Shown here one piece after another: positions 9,392-17,914 of a stretch of DNA of 54,421 nt (positions are counted from its first letter, which is position 1; each line of letters begins with the position of its first letter). A program made the translations under genes and the position numbers. This DNA comes from a virus: the IMG/VR virus record IMGVR_UViG_3300049737_000325, positions 1-54,421 of that record; one strand, written 5' to 3'. The notes below the pieces were generated by a model. The model had not been told where the DNA came from, ran no database searches, and saw nothing but the letters and a program-made list of their open reading frames with translations.

Positions 9392-9546
9392 ATTAGTGTG
9401 TTAAATGCATGTTGATGTGCATCCACTTTTGAAAGATTATGAAGCATCTCTATTTTAGTAGCAAGTTCTATAACTTCTGGTTTTAGACCATGCGCGTTTG
9501 CTTCTGCTAATATTTCTTCAATTTGAATATAATCCGTTAATGTCAT
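9385..9546 (-). CDS. Small helical protein, 53 aa
   Basis: ATG at 9546 opens 53 codons ending TAA at 9385; the product starts MTLTDYIQIEEILAEANAHG. It is predicted to be mostly helix (two amphipathic helices, no cysteines). The start lies two bases from the RNase H stop, and gp62 starts 30 nt beyond its own stop, so it is tightly packed in the operon. Dense packing and codon use like its neighbours argue that it is real. Function unknown. Confidence 0.65.
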   Translation of the reverse strand: MTLTDYIQIEEILAEANAHGLKPEVIELATKIEMLHNLSKVDAHQHAFNTLIG

Positions 9547-9547
9547 A

Positions 9548-10810
9548 TTAGAATAACTTTTTACTTGGGTCTTTCTTAACCTTTTTTGTTTTCTTACCTA
9601 CTAGTTTCATTGGAGAACCTTTAGGCTCTTCCGGGACATCCATGCCTGCAAAAGGATCTGGTGCGAACGTATTCTTTTTAGCTCCTTCTAGCCAATCAGT
9701 TCCTTCTAGGATTTTATCCATTTCCATAATAGATTCTCTAGACTCAATTGCACCTTCCCAATCTTTTTCTATTGCAGCATAAATAGCTTTTTGAATTGGA
9801 TCTGGAATAGTTTTATTATGCAATAACATTAGTGAAATGTTTTGAGTAAGATTAGTCTTAATTAAAGTTAAAGAACTATGTCCAACTACTCGGTAAATAA
9901 TATCTGATAAGATGTCTTTAGCCTCTGATGAGAATAAGAAGTCAATTGTAAAGCCTTTGTATTCTTTAATGTATTGATTCCAAATACTTTCTGCAGTCTT
10001 ATCAGTAATAGCGTAATTACGTAACTTGCCATTCTTCATTTCTTTTTGCCATGTTACAACTGATGCGATATTATCTGATTTATCACCTGTTAGTATTTTC
10101 TTGAATATGAATTCATCACAGTCAACTTCTACAATACTGATTTTATTAGCGTTGACCCAGTCAAGAATATCTCTTTGATAATCATCACGCAACATGTGTT
10201 GTCCACCCATATTGAATAACATATCATCTTCTGTCATATCTTTAGATGCTGAAGTTTCCATATCTTTACTGAAGCCTTCATAAGCATAAAGAGTCTTTTT
10301 AGTATTGTAGTACCATAGTGTATGAGCATCGTTAGTTTGTGAATAGTTAACTAATTGAATTAGATCTCGGTCACCTGACCATACAATACATGATTTACCC
10401 CTAGCATTTAGAGCAGCTGACCATCCAAAAATAACATCATCTGCTTCTGCGCCTTGTATCTGGTGTACTGTAACACCTTTACTAGCTACAATCTTCTGAA
10501 ATTCTTCATAGACTGCATATACTGCGGTCCAATCAACATTACTATTTTGTTTACGAGTACCTTTATATTGTGCACTAGGAAATAGATCTTTACGCCATGA
10601 CTTAGAGTCTACCGCAAGAACTACATCATCTACAAACATTTTTAATTTACGCATTTCTGATGCGAAGTCAATAGACAGTTTACGCATAAATTGCGCTTTT
10701 TGTTTATCGTCATCTAATAGTTTACCTTGCTTTGGCTTTGGTAAAACGAAAAGGCGACTGAATACAAAATAGTTACCGTCGATTAAGAGTGTGTGTTTTC
10801 CCACTTTCAT
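9548..10810 (-). CDS. rnh: RNase H / 5'-3' flap exonuclease (T4 Rnh-like)
   Basis: This 420-residue enzyme of the FEN/PIN superfamily would remove RNA primers and flaps during lagging-strand synthesis. Metal-binding acids are visible: LLIDGN (D11), VVLAVDSK (D68), GAEADDVI (E122, D124, D125), WSGDRDL (D147, D149) and TGDKSDN (about 247-253), the helix-hairpin-helix entry. It is longer than T4 RNase H (305), with an insertion in the middle and a Lys-rich C-terminal tail (GKKTKKVKKDPSKKLF) that could bind DNA or a partner. It lies after gp44 and is preceded by one copy of the 31-bp repeated promoter-like element. Confidence 0.9.
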   Translation of the reverse strand: MKVGKHTLLIDGNYFVFSRLFVLPKPKQGKLLDDDKQKAQFMRKLSIDFASEMRKLKMFVDDVVLAVDSKSWRKDLFPSAQYKGTRKQNSNVDWTAVYAVYEEFQKIVASKGVTVHQIQGAEADDVIFGWSAALNARGKSCIVWSGDRDLIQLVNYSQTNDAHTLWYYNTKKTLYAYEGFSKDMETSASKDMTEDDMLFNMGGQHMLRDDYQRDILDWVNANKISIVEVDCDEFIFKKILTGDKSDNIASVVTWQKEMKNGKLRNYAITDKTAESIWNQYIKEYKGFTIDFLFSSEAKDILSDIIYRVVGHSSLTLIKTNLTQNISLMLLHNKTIPDPIQKAIYAAIEKDWEGAIESRESIMEMDKILEGTDWLEGAKKNTFAPDPFAGMDVPEEPKGSPMKLVGKKTKKVKKDPSKKLF

Positions 10811-10838
10811 ACTTTTATTTCTTTAAATATCTATGTAC

Positions 10839-10869
10839 AATATACGAAAAATAATTGACATAAAAAAAT
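10839..10869 (-). promoter_or_regulatory. 31-bp repeated promoter-like element, copy 1 (RNase H operon)
   Basis: These 31 bp are identical to 44594-44624. Read on the minus strand the core is ATGTCAATTATTTTTCGTAT followed by ATT, with TATATT as a plausible -10/-7 box. It sits 28 nt before the RNase H ATG and after the gp44 stop. Two identical intergenic copies before non-virion genes suggest an early or middle promoter. Confidence 0.6.
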
Positions 10870-10884
10870 TATTTAACACTTATT

Positions 10885-11841
10885 TTAGCTTTTAATTATT
10901 CCTTGTATCTCGTATATACAACTTAGCATTGTAATTACGGGATCTATTACATGAACTCTTTGCGCTTGGTGTTTAGCTACAGAAATAATGATCTGTGGGA
11001 TATGCTTAACGGATTGCAATTGTTCTTGTTGTATATATTCTATAAATTCTTCGCCTAATGTTTGTAATATATCATCTATTCTATTAGAGTAATTACTTAC
11101 TAACATTTGGTAATTCTTTGCAGGATCCGTCTCATTAAATACTAATTCAAATACATCTTTATAGACTGAGTTGAATCGTTTTACATCACCTACTGTAATA
11201 TTATTTGTTCCTTGTGTTTTATACCCTTGTAGTTTGTTAAGCGTAGATCTTAAATCTGGGAAGTTACGCCTAACAAATTCTACTAGAGCTTCTTTCTCAA
11301 TTGTCATCTCCTCTTGTTTACAAATATCATATACTCTGCGAATATACTTCTTTGTTAACTCATTCTCTTCTTCTTTATCAAAGTCAAAATTAATAACTTC
11401 AAATCTAGATAGGATAGGATCTGGTAATTTGTTAATATAATTACATGTTGCAATAAATCTTGAATTAGATGCAAAGGTCTCCATTGTAGCACGAAGTGCT
11501 TTAAAGAATTGATCAGATACACCGTCAATCTCATCTAGAATTACTACCTTAAACATACCTGGTTCGTCCATTATAGATACAGTTGAACAAAAATCAGTAA
11601 TTCTGGTTCTAATCACATCAACAGATGTGTCTGTGGACGCGTTGATGTACAAATAAGGAAGTTTAAACTGATTTACTATGGCTTTTGCACAAGAAGTCTT
11701 ACCTGTCCCTGGTGAGCCCGTTAACAGCATATTCTGAACTAGCCCATCTTTAAACTTATTCATTACCGCGTCTGGTAATATTAATTGTTCTAGGGTAGAA
11801 GGTCTGTACTTCTCTGTAAATAATTGATTAATTGATTGCAT
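10885..11841 (-). CDS. 44: Sliding clamp loader large subunit gp44
   Basis: This 318-residue AAA+ ATPase matches T4 gp44 (319). Walker A is TGSPGTGKTS (41-50), Walker B VVILDEID (about 99-106), sensor 1 is near RFIATCNYINK, and the arginine-finger region is ILSRFEVI. The start MQSINQLFTEKYRPSTLEQL carries the KYRP motif of clamp loaders. It loads gp45 onto primer-template with gp62. It is the first gene leftward from the divergent gap at 11842-11905, with the plus-strand gene on the other side. Confidence 0.95.
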   Translation of the reverse strand: MQSINQLFTEKYRPSTLEQLILPDAVMNKFKDGLVQNMLLTGSPGTGKTSCAKAIVNQFKLPYLYINASTDTSVDVIRTRITDFCSTVSIMDEPGMFKVVILDEIDGVSDQFFKALRATMETFASNSRFIATCNYINKLPDPILSRFEVINFDFDKEEENELTKKYIRRVYDICKQEEMTIEKEALVEFVRRNFPDLRSTLNKLQGYKTQGTNNITVGDVKRFNSVYKDVFELVFNETDPAKNYQMLVSNYSNRIDDILQTLGEEFIEYIQQEQLQSVKHIPQIIISVAKHQAQRVHVIDPVITMLSCIYEIQGIIKS

Positions 11842-11905
11842 ACAATATTATGTTTAATTGTTATAGTGCCAAGTGGCTAAAATGTTTCATAGATAAATAT
11901 AGTAT

Positions 11906-12394
11906 ATGAGTATACGCATTGAAAAGACTGGTGGTCCTTGGCCCGCAAACAGATATGGTATCATCTTAAAGTACTTACCACGATTCTTAAGAAAGTTTCT
12001 AATAACTCAAAGAAATCTTGCAAAGTGGTCAGATGATGACCAATTCATGGAGTGTGTTTTAAGAATGCAAAGACCTAGATCTAGTACTTCTAATAAAATT
12101 TATTGGGATATGAGAACTGATACTGCCCTATCTGAAAAAGGATTAGAGCGTTCATATAATACAGTCGAATGGTATTGTGCTATTTCACTTAAACCTATTA
12201 AGTCTAAGTTTATGAACTTCGATCTTAAGAATTTTATCCATCCAGAATATTATGATGTGTTAGATGCTCCAATGGTAGATAGTCGTATACTTAAATCATC
12301 AGTTGACTTTCGTAAAAAATGTAAAAAACTCCTGCTCGCAGAACGAGAGGAGTTTCTTAAACTTGCTAAAAAGAACGCTAGGCGCTCTCTTTAA
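11906..12394 (+). CDS. Unknown basic protein, only plus-strand gene
   Basis: This 162-residue protein starts MSIRIEKTGGPWPANRYGII and is rich in Lys and Arg, especially at the C-terminus (KKCKKLLLAEREEFLKLAKK). No signal peptide or membrane segment is visible, and I do not recognise the family. It is divergent from gp44 and convergent with the 712-aa core-like gene, ending 2 nt from that gene's stop. AGATAAATATAGTATATG just before the start resembles a late-type TATAAATA box and may be its promoter. The basic, Trp- and Tyr-containing composition would fit a nucleic-acid-binding protein, as inference. Confidence 0.75.
   Translation: MSIRIEKTGGPWPANRYGIILKYLPRFLRKFLITQRNLAKWSDDDQFMECVLRMQRPRSSTSNKIYWDMRTDTALSEKGLERSYNTVEWYCAISLKPIKSKFMNFDLKNFIHPEYYDVLDAPMVDSRILKSSVDFRKKCKKLLLAEREEFLKLAKKNARRSL
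12326..12355. terminator. Hairpin inside the plus gene, likely terminator for the convergent gene
   Basis: Arms AAACTCCT-g-CTCG and CGAG-AGGAGTTT pair almost perfectly around a 5-nt loop. On the minus strand the hairpin is followed by TTTTTTAC, so it would end transcripts of the 712-aa gene 42-71 nt past its stop; on the plus strand it is followed by TTTCTT. It is embedded in the coding end of the plus-strand gene. Confidence 0.6.
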
Positions 12395-12396
12395 TA

Positions 12397-14535
12397 TTAC
12401 ATTAACGCTTTAAATTTATCAGCAACAGACATACCTTCATAAAGTTTAATCTTCTTAGGTAATTCTTCTTTTGCTTCTTCAATTTCAACTGCTTCAAATT
12501 GTAAAGAATCAATTCTGATATTCATTGCAGCCATTTCCATTGGCTCTGTACCATCTTCATAGTCCACGGTTGCGAACAGTTCACCCATTTTTATGATTTT
12601 AAATCTTCCAGGGAATCTAACATTCTCACCGTAAACTGTTTCACCTTTCTCAACAGCTTTCATAGCTTTCTTTAATTTAGGGTGTAAACCTTCTTCAATT
12701 ACTTCAGCTTCTTCAAGTTGATAAGCATTATCATCTCCAACTTGATCAGCATGACCTGAGATGCCTGCTAGTTTCATAACAGCTGCTTTATCGCCACTGT
12801 AATTTAATTCATCATAACCATCTCCAAATGGATCTTTATCTATAGATATTTTCACGCCTAATTTCTTAGCTTGTGCTTTTAAGTATTTGTAATCATCTTC
12901 TGTATAAGACATTAAACCATTTAATGAAGCTTCAACTAGAATACGGTTAGGATCTAAATCATAATCTACGGAGTTGGTTTGTGGTTTTGATTTGCTTAAT
13001 GCTACAGCCGCGGCTAAATCTCTTTTCAAAGCGTCGATGTCTTCAGCAGGATCTTTCTTACCTTCAGCCATTGCGATTTTAGCCGTTAACAACTTAACTC
13101 TAATTACTGCCGTATCTTTAGGGGAAGTTTCTACCGGTAAAGCATCTAGTTCTCCTTGTGCAGCATCTATAGCCGCCTTTACTTTTTTCTCATCGAATTT
13201 TTTATCATCATCATTTAAGTCCTGATCCGTGCTCATTGCATCCATATCAGATTCAAAATCTTTAAGCTGTGCTTTTGTTGAATCTAGAATTGCTTTAAGA
13301 GTTTCTTCACCCTTATCTTTATCTGTACCTTCTGCATCAGCAAATGTTGTTGCTGAAAGACCTTCCTTTAATGCATTATATTTTTTTTGGCTTTCTAGAG
13401 TGTCTTTCTTTGCAGCTTTAATTGCAACTTTTTCTTCGTCAGTTGGTTTTTTCTTATTTAATAATTCAAAATCAGTACCTTCAAGTTTAGCAAGATATTC
13501 CTGGTGAGCTTTAATAAATTCTCTAACCTTTGTCTTAGCTTCTTTCATTTCTTCTTTATCTCCTTCTCCTTCTTTTGCTTCTTTATCAGAATAAGATTTA
13601 AGATCTTCTGAAATTTTAGCCTTTTCTTCTGCAAGATATTCTTTTTGCTTTTTCGATTGTTTAGCTATCCTTTCTTGTACTCTCTTCTGGATCTCTTCTT
13701 CCTTGTCACCGCCCTTAGCGTATTCCAGTTCTATTGCTCCATTCTTTTCAATTTTTTCCATGGCCATCTTGTCATCAATTGATAACTTCTGTTCAGCCCA
13801 TCTAAGTTTTAAATCTTCAGATTCAATAGGATTGTCTTTTTCTACTTTTGTAATTTTAGCAGTTATATCTCTAATAGTATTATCTAGTTTTGCAGTTAAC
13901 TTGGCCGTTGCTGTTTTAAGTTGCACGTCAGCTTGAGCTTTAGCCTTATCTTGTAATGCATCTCTCTTAGCTCTTAGCTTTTGCTTAGCGGCAAGATTCT
14001 CTGCTGCATCGATTTCTGCCTTAGATTTTGCAGATAATTTATCATACATGTCCGCTTGCATCTCATCAGATTTTACAGCTAGCTCTTTTAATTTTTGAGT
14101 TTTAGTAATCTCTGCTTTTAACAAATTCTTTTTCATTGTAGGGTAAGTACCCATAACTGTAGAGTATGATTTTGCTGATGCAATAGATTTCATAATCTTA
14201 GCCATAAAACCTTCTTCAGCTTCATTTAGAGCAGCCTCAGTTAATTCTTCAGCAAATACATTAAATTCTAAAAGTACAGATTCTGTAATTGATTTAGAAA
14301 GTGCTTCTAGGTTAGTTAAGATAGCATCAACATCTTGTACAATTTCTGCTCTAACTTTATCACCAGAACTAATAATGGTTTCTGCTCCGGTAGGTTTAGC
14401 AACTACTTTATCAACTGTAATAGATGCTGTTTCAGTCTTGCCGGCTGGCGCTACTGTTTGGTTTGGTTTAGAAAGATCACTTGCTGCGAAGTCTTCGTAT
14501 AATGCAAGTGGTTTCTTTAGGTTTAATTTTTTCAT
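12397..14535 (-). CDS. Long coiled-coil head-core-like protein, 712 aa
   Basis: Residues about 120-480 are Lys/Glu/Ala-rich continuous helix, a long coiled coil with repeated KAK and EEK patterns. The N-terminus has LALYEDFAASD (10-20), like a capsid-targeting peptide, followed by LTE|A (100) and LNE|A (105), both matching the T4 gp21 cleavage rule (L/I-x-E then small residue). The C-terminus has a small beta-rich part (RFPGRFKIIKMGELFATVDYED) and ends KLYEGMSVADKFKALM, with KLYE also at the likely gp23 cleavage site. It lies right after gp23 and has its own late promoter. I infer an internal core or scaffold component processed during head maturation. Confidence 0.65.
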   Translation of the reverse strand: MKKLNLKKPLALYEDFAASDLSKPNQTVAPAGKTETASITVDKVVAKPTGAETIISSGDKVRAEIVQDVDAILTNLEALSKSITESVLLEFNVFAEELTEAALNEAEEGFMAKIMKSIASAKSYSTVMGTYPTMKKNLLKAEITKTQKLKELAVKSDEMQADMYDKLSAKSKAEIDAAENLAAKQKLRAKRDALQDKAKAQADVQLKTATAKLTAKLDNTIRDITAKITKVEKDNPIESEDLKLRWAEQKLSIDDKMAMEKIEKNGAIELEYAKGGDKEEEIQKRVQERIAKQSKKQKEYLAEEKAKISEDLKSYSDKEAKEGEGDKEEMKEAKTKVREFIKAHQEYLAKLEGTDFELLNKKKPTDEEKVAIKAAKKDTLESQKKYNALKEGLSATTFADAEGTDKDKGEETLKAILDSTKAQLKDFESDMDAMSTDQDLNDDDKKFDEKKVKAAIDAAQGELDALPVETSPKDTAVIRVKLLTAKIAMAEGKKDPAEDIDALKRDLAAAVALSKSKPQTNSVDYDLDPNRILVEASLNGLMSYTEDDYKYLKAQAKKLGVKISIDKDPFGDGYDELNYSGDKAAVMKLAGISGHADQVGDDNAYQLEEAEVIEEGLHPKLKKAMKAVEKGETVYGENVRFPGRFKIIKMGELFATVDYEDGTEPMEMAAMNIRIDSLQFEAVEIEEAKEELPKKIKLYEGMSVADKFKALM

Positions 14536-14573
14536 ATTAGGTTTATTAATTTTCTTTTAAATTACTAATTAGA

Positions 14574-14582
14574 TTATATATC
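14574..14582 (-). promoter_or_regulatory. Late promoter of the 712-aa core-like gene
   Basis: Exact GATATATAA on the minus strand, 38 nt before the ATG at 14535 and just past the gp23 terminator. Confidence 0.65.
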
Positions 14583-14607
14583 TTCCTTTATTCACTAAAA
14601 AAACTAC

Positions 14608-14639
14608 AAAAAAAAAGACCCTCAATTAAGAGGGTCTTT
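14608..14639 (-). terminator. Strong terminator after gp23
   Basis: A 10-bp perfect stem (AAAGACCCTC with GAGGGTCTTT) has a 6-nt loop and a 9-U run on the minus strand. It lies 23 nt past the gp23 stop and isolates the abundant capsid message from the next gene. Confidence 0.93.
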
Positions 14640-14661
14640 AATATAAAATTTAGACTATAAA

Positions 14662-16050
14662 TTATAGTTCAAAGTTAGCTAATGAGAATTTCTCATATTG
14701 AGTTCCTGGGTGGAATCCAGCTTTAACTAATGCGTATCTAGATTTTACAGCTACTTTCGGAGCCATAGTTCCTTCAACGATAGTTTGTACTGATTCAGCC
14801 ATTAAGTAAGGCATGAATACTAATCCAGGTCCGTTACCGTCACCTTTTCTACCAATTAAGATCTCAACATCGTCGAAAGCTACAGATGGGTCAGTATAAA
14901 CGTTGATACCAGCGATTGATCCTAAAGGATAAATTGCACCAGCAACTTGGTTTATTGTTTGAGCCATTGGGTAAGCTACGAAACCAGCAACACCTTGTAA
15001 AGCAGATGCAACTTTTCCACCTACTACAGCGAAGTTACCAGCACCTCTTCTACCTCTTTGCGCGATTAAGTTACCAGCAGCTAAGATTGCAGTTAAGATT
15101 CTTCTGTGTGAATCACCTTTAGTTTCACCAGAGTTAGCAGTGATAGCAATGTCCATAGTTTTAGGAACACCACCATCTAAACCGAATAGGTTAGTTCCAG
15201 CGATAGATCTCATCGTTAATAAGATGTGATTGTTAATAGACTGAGTTAATTCGTTAGTTAAAACTGCTTCTACTTGAGCAACAGCATCAACACCGAATTG
15301 TTTAAGATCTTGAACTTGCTCTCTTGTTACGGCAGCAGCAACTTGGAAAGTTTCAGCAGCAACGCTTTTAGAGAATAAGCTTAAGCCCATTACTTTGTCT
15401 GGAGTAGATTCACCTAAACCTCTTGACATTGGAGCTCCAAGACCAAGCTTGTCTTTAGCACCAGAAAATTCAGGAATATGATCTTCTAAAGCAGGTACTA
15501 ATTCAGCATCAGCATAAGTTACTGTTACTAGACCAGCTTCTAAAGTAGCAGCTCCTAATTTGATGATGTTTAAACCATCAATTCTAGAAGTTCCAACTTT
15601 TACATCACCAGCTGATTCAGCTAATGCAGTTCTAATGTAAGTTGGGTGTACAGTACCATCAGCTCCTCCGTTTGCAACGTCAGCACCTAAAGTTCCTCCT
15701 TCGTATACGAAGTCAAGGTAAGATAGTAATCCCATTGGTCCAGCCATAGGTACAACAGGTACTAGGTCTAAACCGATAGTTTGTGCAGCTACTTGCATAG
15801 CTAAAGGTAAAAGAGTTGGAGCTTTATCTCCAGATCCGTTTGCATTACCTGTTGGAAAACTTGTGTTTCCCATACCTGCTAAGTTCATACCAGGATTTAA
15901 AGACATGATGTTCGCGTCTTCATAAAGCTTGTGATTGTGACAGTATTCTGACATCCAAGCTAGTTTGCTAGATTCATTGATTCCTGTTGCTTCCTCAATA
16001 ATAGGAGCCCAAGTACCTCTGATCTCAGCTTCGTTAATTAAATTTGCCAT
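14662..16050 (-). CDS. 23: Major capsid protein gp23
   Basis: This 462-residue protein follows the gp21/22 gene, as in T4 (521 residues). The N-terminal 44 residues are a likely cleaved propeptide: KLYE|D at 41-45 fits the gp21 protease rule. The HK97-fold body shows conserved gp23 features such as LVPVVPMAGPMGLLSYLDF (about 95-113), a peptide like SLFSKSVAAETFQVAAAVTREQVQDLKQFGVD (E-loop/spine region) and a final GFHPGTQYEKFSLANFEL. A segment starting SLNPGM at 50-75 recurs in the 246-aa protein at 45887-46627. The leader is about 110 nt, and a strong terminator follows. Confidence 0.95.
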   Translation of the reverse strand: MANLINEAEIRGTWAPIIEEATGINESSKLAWMSEYCHNHKLYEDANIMSLNPGMNLAGMGNTSFPTGNANGSGDKAPTLLPLAMQVAAQTIGLDLVPVVPMAGPMGLLSYLDFVYEGGTLGADVANGGADGTVHPTYIRTALAESAGDVKVGTSRIDGLNIIKLGAATLEAGLVTVTYADAELVPALEDHIPEFSGAKDKLGLGAPMSRGLGESTPDKVMGLSLFSKSVAAETFQVAAAVTREQVQDLKQFGVDAVAQVEAVLTNELTQSINNHILLTMRSIAGTNLFGLDGGVPKTMDIAITANSGETKGDSHRRILTAILAAGNLIAQRGRRGAGNFAVVGGKVASALQGVAGFVAYPMAQTINQVAGAIYPLGSIAGINVYTDPSVAFDDVEILIGRKGDGNGPGLVFMPYLMAESVQTIVEGTMAPKVAVKSRYALVKAGFHPGTQYEKFSLANFEL

Positions 16051-16162
16051 TTTGATTTTTATTATTTTTAATGGTTTTTATGTTTCTCGCGATTATTCGT
16101 TTGAAACTCGACTTGCTTGAGTGTTCTGCTTCTGTCACTCTTTTATCGTCGATATTGTTATT
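16051..16162 (-). promoter_or_regulatory. Long 5' leader of gp23
   Basis: About 112 nt separate the promoter-like box from the gp23 ATG, far more than for other virion genes here (3-39 nt). A possible stem GAGTG...CACTC and a GTCGAG/CTC pairing lie near 16100-16140. No ORF is present. A translational control element is possible but not shown. Confidence 0.35.
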
Positions 16163-16171
16163 TTATATATA
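16163..16171 (-). promoter_or_regulatory. Probable late promoter of gp23
   Basis: TATATATAA on the minus strand (one mismatch to the nonamer) adjoins the stop codon of the gp21/22 gene. Confidence 0.5.
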
Positions 16172-17914
16172 TTACTTTTTAAATCTTTTGTTTAAAGCTG
16201 CAGCCATATCAGATACATCGTAAAGTGGCTCGTTCTTCTTCTCAGCAACTGCTGATTCGTTAACTGCCGCTAACTTTTCTAGGTCAACTTTTACCTCTCT
16301 TAGATCTCTAGTTTCCCAGAAGTTTCTAACTTGATACTCAGTATTTAGAGTATGGTATTTAGCTTGAGCTTTAATTTGTGTTTGTTTTGCTTCAGTTAAA
16401 GACTGAAATTTTTCTTTATATTCTGCAGGTGCAGATGACATAAAGAATGGTTCAGCGCTCTTAGCTTCAACAACAGCTTCAGCGTTTTCAATGATTGCAC
16501 TAATTTGCGCTTCATTCATAAATGATCTTTTTGCAACCTTAGCTCTAACTTCAGATTTAGCATCTTCGTTTAAAGTGTTGTAAGATTCTTGTATGCTATT
16601 AGATACTACATTTAAGAATGCAGGAGCTTCATTTTCTTTAACTTGTGCAGCTTCTACTAATGCGTCTAATTTAGAAGCGATTTCGTTCTTGTAAGATTCT
16701 AATGGATCGTGTACTCCGTCTTCACCTTCAGCTTCTTCATCAGATTCTCCAGGTTCAGCTTCTTCAGATTCTTCATCTGCAGTTACATCTTTAGTTTCAT
16801 CTTCTAATTCTTCAGCAGGCTCACCGATGTCACCTTTAGGATCTACATCACCTTCTTTAGAGTTATCACCAACTTCTTCTAAATCAGCTTCTTCTTTTTC
16901 AGCAGCAGGATCTTCTTCTTCAACTACTTCTTCTGCACCTTCACCAGCCTCATCATCTTCAACTACTTCTTCTGCACCTTCACCAGCCTCATCATCTTCA
17001 ACTACTTCTTCTGCACCTTCACCAGCTTCATCATCTTCAACTACTTCTTCTGCACCTTCACCAGCCTCATCATCTTCAACTACTTCTTCTGCACCTTCAC
17101 CAGCCTCATCATCTTCAACTACTTCTTCTTCAACAAATTCTTCAGCGTTTTCTTTATCATCTTTAGAAACATCTTCTACTGGATATTCTTCATCGCCTAC
17201 TTTAAATGTCTTTTCGCCTTTTGCAATTGCTTCTGCTCTTGCAGCACCAAATTCATTTCCTTCTTCAACTTCTTCAGTTTCTTCAACCTCTTCAGTTTCT
17301 TCAACCTCTTCAGTTTCTTCAACTTCTTCAGTTTCTTCAACTTCTTCAGTTTCTTCAACTTCTTCAGCATGATGTGCTTCATCAGCTTCTTCAACTTCTT
17401 CAGTTTCTTCAACCTCTTCAGTAGTTTCGTCAACTAAGCTTTCATTAATAGATGATGCAATATATTCAGCGTATTCTGATACAGACTGTAAATTTTCTTT
17501 TAAGTACTCAACGTATTCTAAAAGATTTTTATGAGTGTCAGTACCTTCATTATGAGATTCTGCTAAATAATCAGCGAAATCTTTAACTTTAGAAATACCT
17601 TCAGCTAAATGTTCAGAGTATTGAATACCTTGATCTAATTTTTCAGCTAGAGTCTCAGTATAAGATATACCTTGGTCTGCTTTTTCAGCGACGTGTTCCG
17701 AATATTGGATTGACTCGTCTAATTTGCCAGCTAAATACTCAACATATTCTGAGAGGGTATTTACGCTTTCAACTATGTGATCGTTGTGAGATTTTACATC
17801 TTCTAACGTTTCGTCTTCGTTTGTTGCGCCGATAGACTCTTTAATGCTTTTAATTTCATTAGCTAAGTACTCAGAATACTTATTGAAATCTTCAGCTTTT
17901 ACAAATTCTGCCAT
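16172..17914 (-). CDS. 22: Candidate nested scaffold product gp22 from internal start
   Basis: In frame with the fused gene, ATG at 17914 (Met209) begins MAEFVKAEDFNKYSEYLANE. The 25 bases before it are almost all A and T with an ATAATAATAAAAAC run, the same style as the leaders before gp23 and gp20. Met209 falls at the point where the protease domain ends, matching the gp21/gp22 border of T4. A separate 580-residue scaffold could thus be made in excess of protease, as the nested lambda C/Nu3 pair does. No experiment shows use of this start. Confidence 0.45.
   Translation of the reverse strand: MAEFVKAEDFNKYSEYLANEIKSIKESIGATNEDETLEDVKSHNDHIVESVNTLSEYVEYLAGKLDESIQYSEHVAEKADQGISYTETLAEKLDQGIQYSEHLAEGISKVKDFADYLAESHNEGTDTHKNLLEYVEYLKENLQSVSEYAEYIASSINESLVDETTEEVEETEEVEEADEAHHAEEVEETEEVEETEEVEETEEVEETEEVEETEEVEEGNEFGAARAEAIAKGEKTFKVGDEEYPVEDVSKDDKENAEEFVEEEVVEDDEAGEGAEEVVEDDEAGEGAEEVVEDDEAGEGAEEVVEDDEAGEGAEEVVEDDEAGEGAEEVVEEEDPAAEKEEADLEEVGDNSKEGDVDPKGDIGEPAEELEDETKDVTADEESEEAEPGESDEEAEGEDGVHDPLESYKNEIASKLDALVEAAQVKENEAPAFLNVVSNSIQESYNTLNEDAKSEVRAKVAKRSFMNEAQISAIIENAEAVVEAKSAEPFFMSSAPAEYKEKFQSLTEAKQTQIKAQAKYHTLNTEYQVRNFWETRDLREVKVDLEKLAAVNESAVAEKKNEPLYDVSDMAAALNKRFKK

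Noticed and set aside
10855-10860. TTGACA read on the plus strand as a -35 box
   Set aside because: No fitting -10 box lies 16-18 nt downstream and no plus-strand gene follows at either copy.
16920-17114. Regular 39-bp direct repeats as a CRISPR array
   Set aside because: Repeats are contiguous without spacers and encode an in-frame protein repeat.
16827-17372. Long plus-strand ORF rich in Ser and Pro opposite the scaffold repeats
   Set aside because: It is the antisense reading of the Glu-rich repeats (ttc/ctt codons become Ser); it has no promoter and no domain.
17197-17433. Lys/Leu-repeat ORF on the minus strand inside the scaffold gene
   Set aside because: It is another frame of the 18-bp repeats; only periodic DNA keeps it open.
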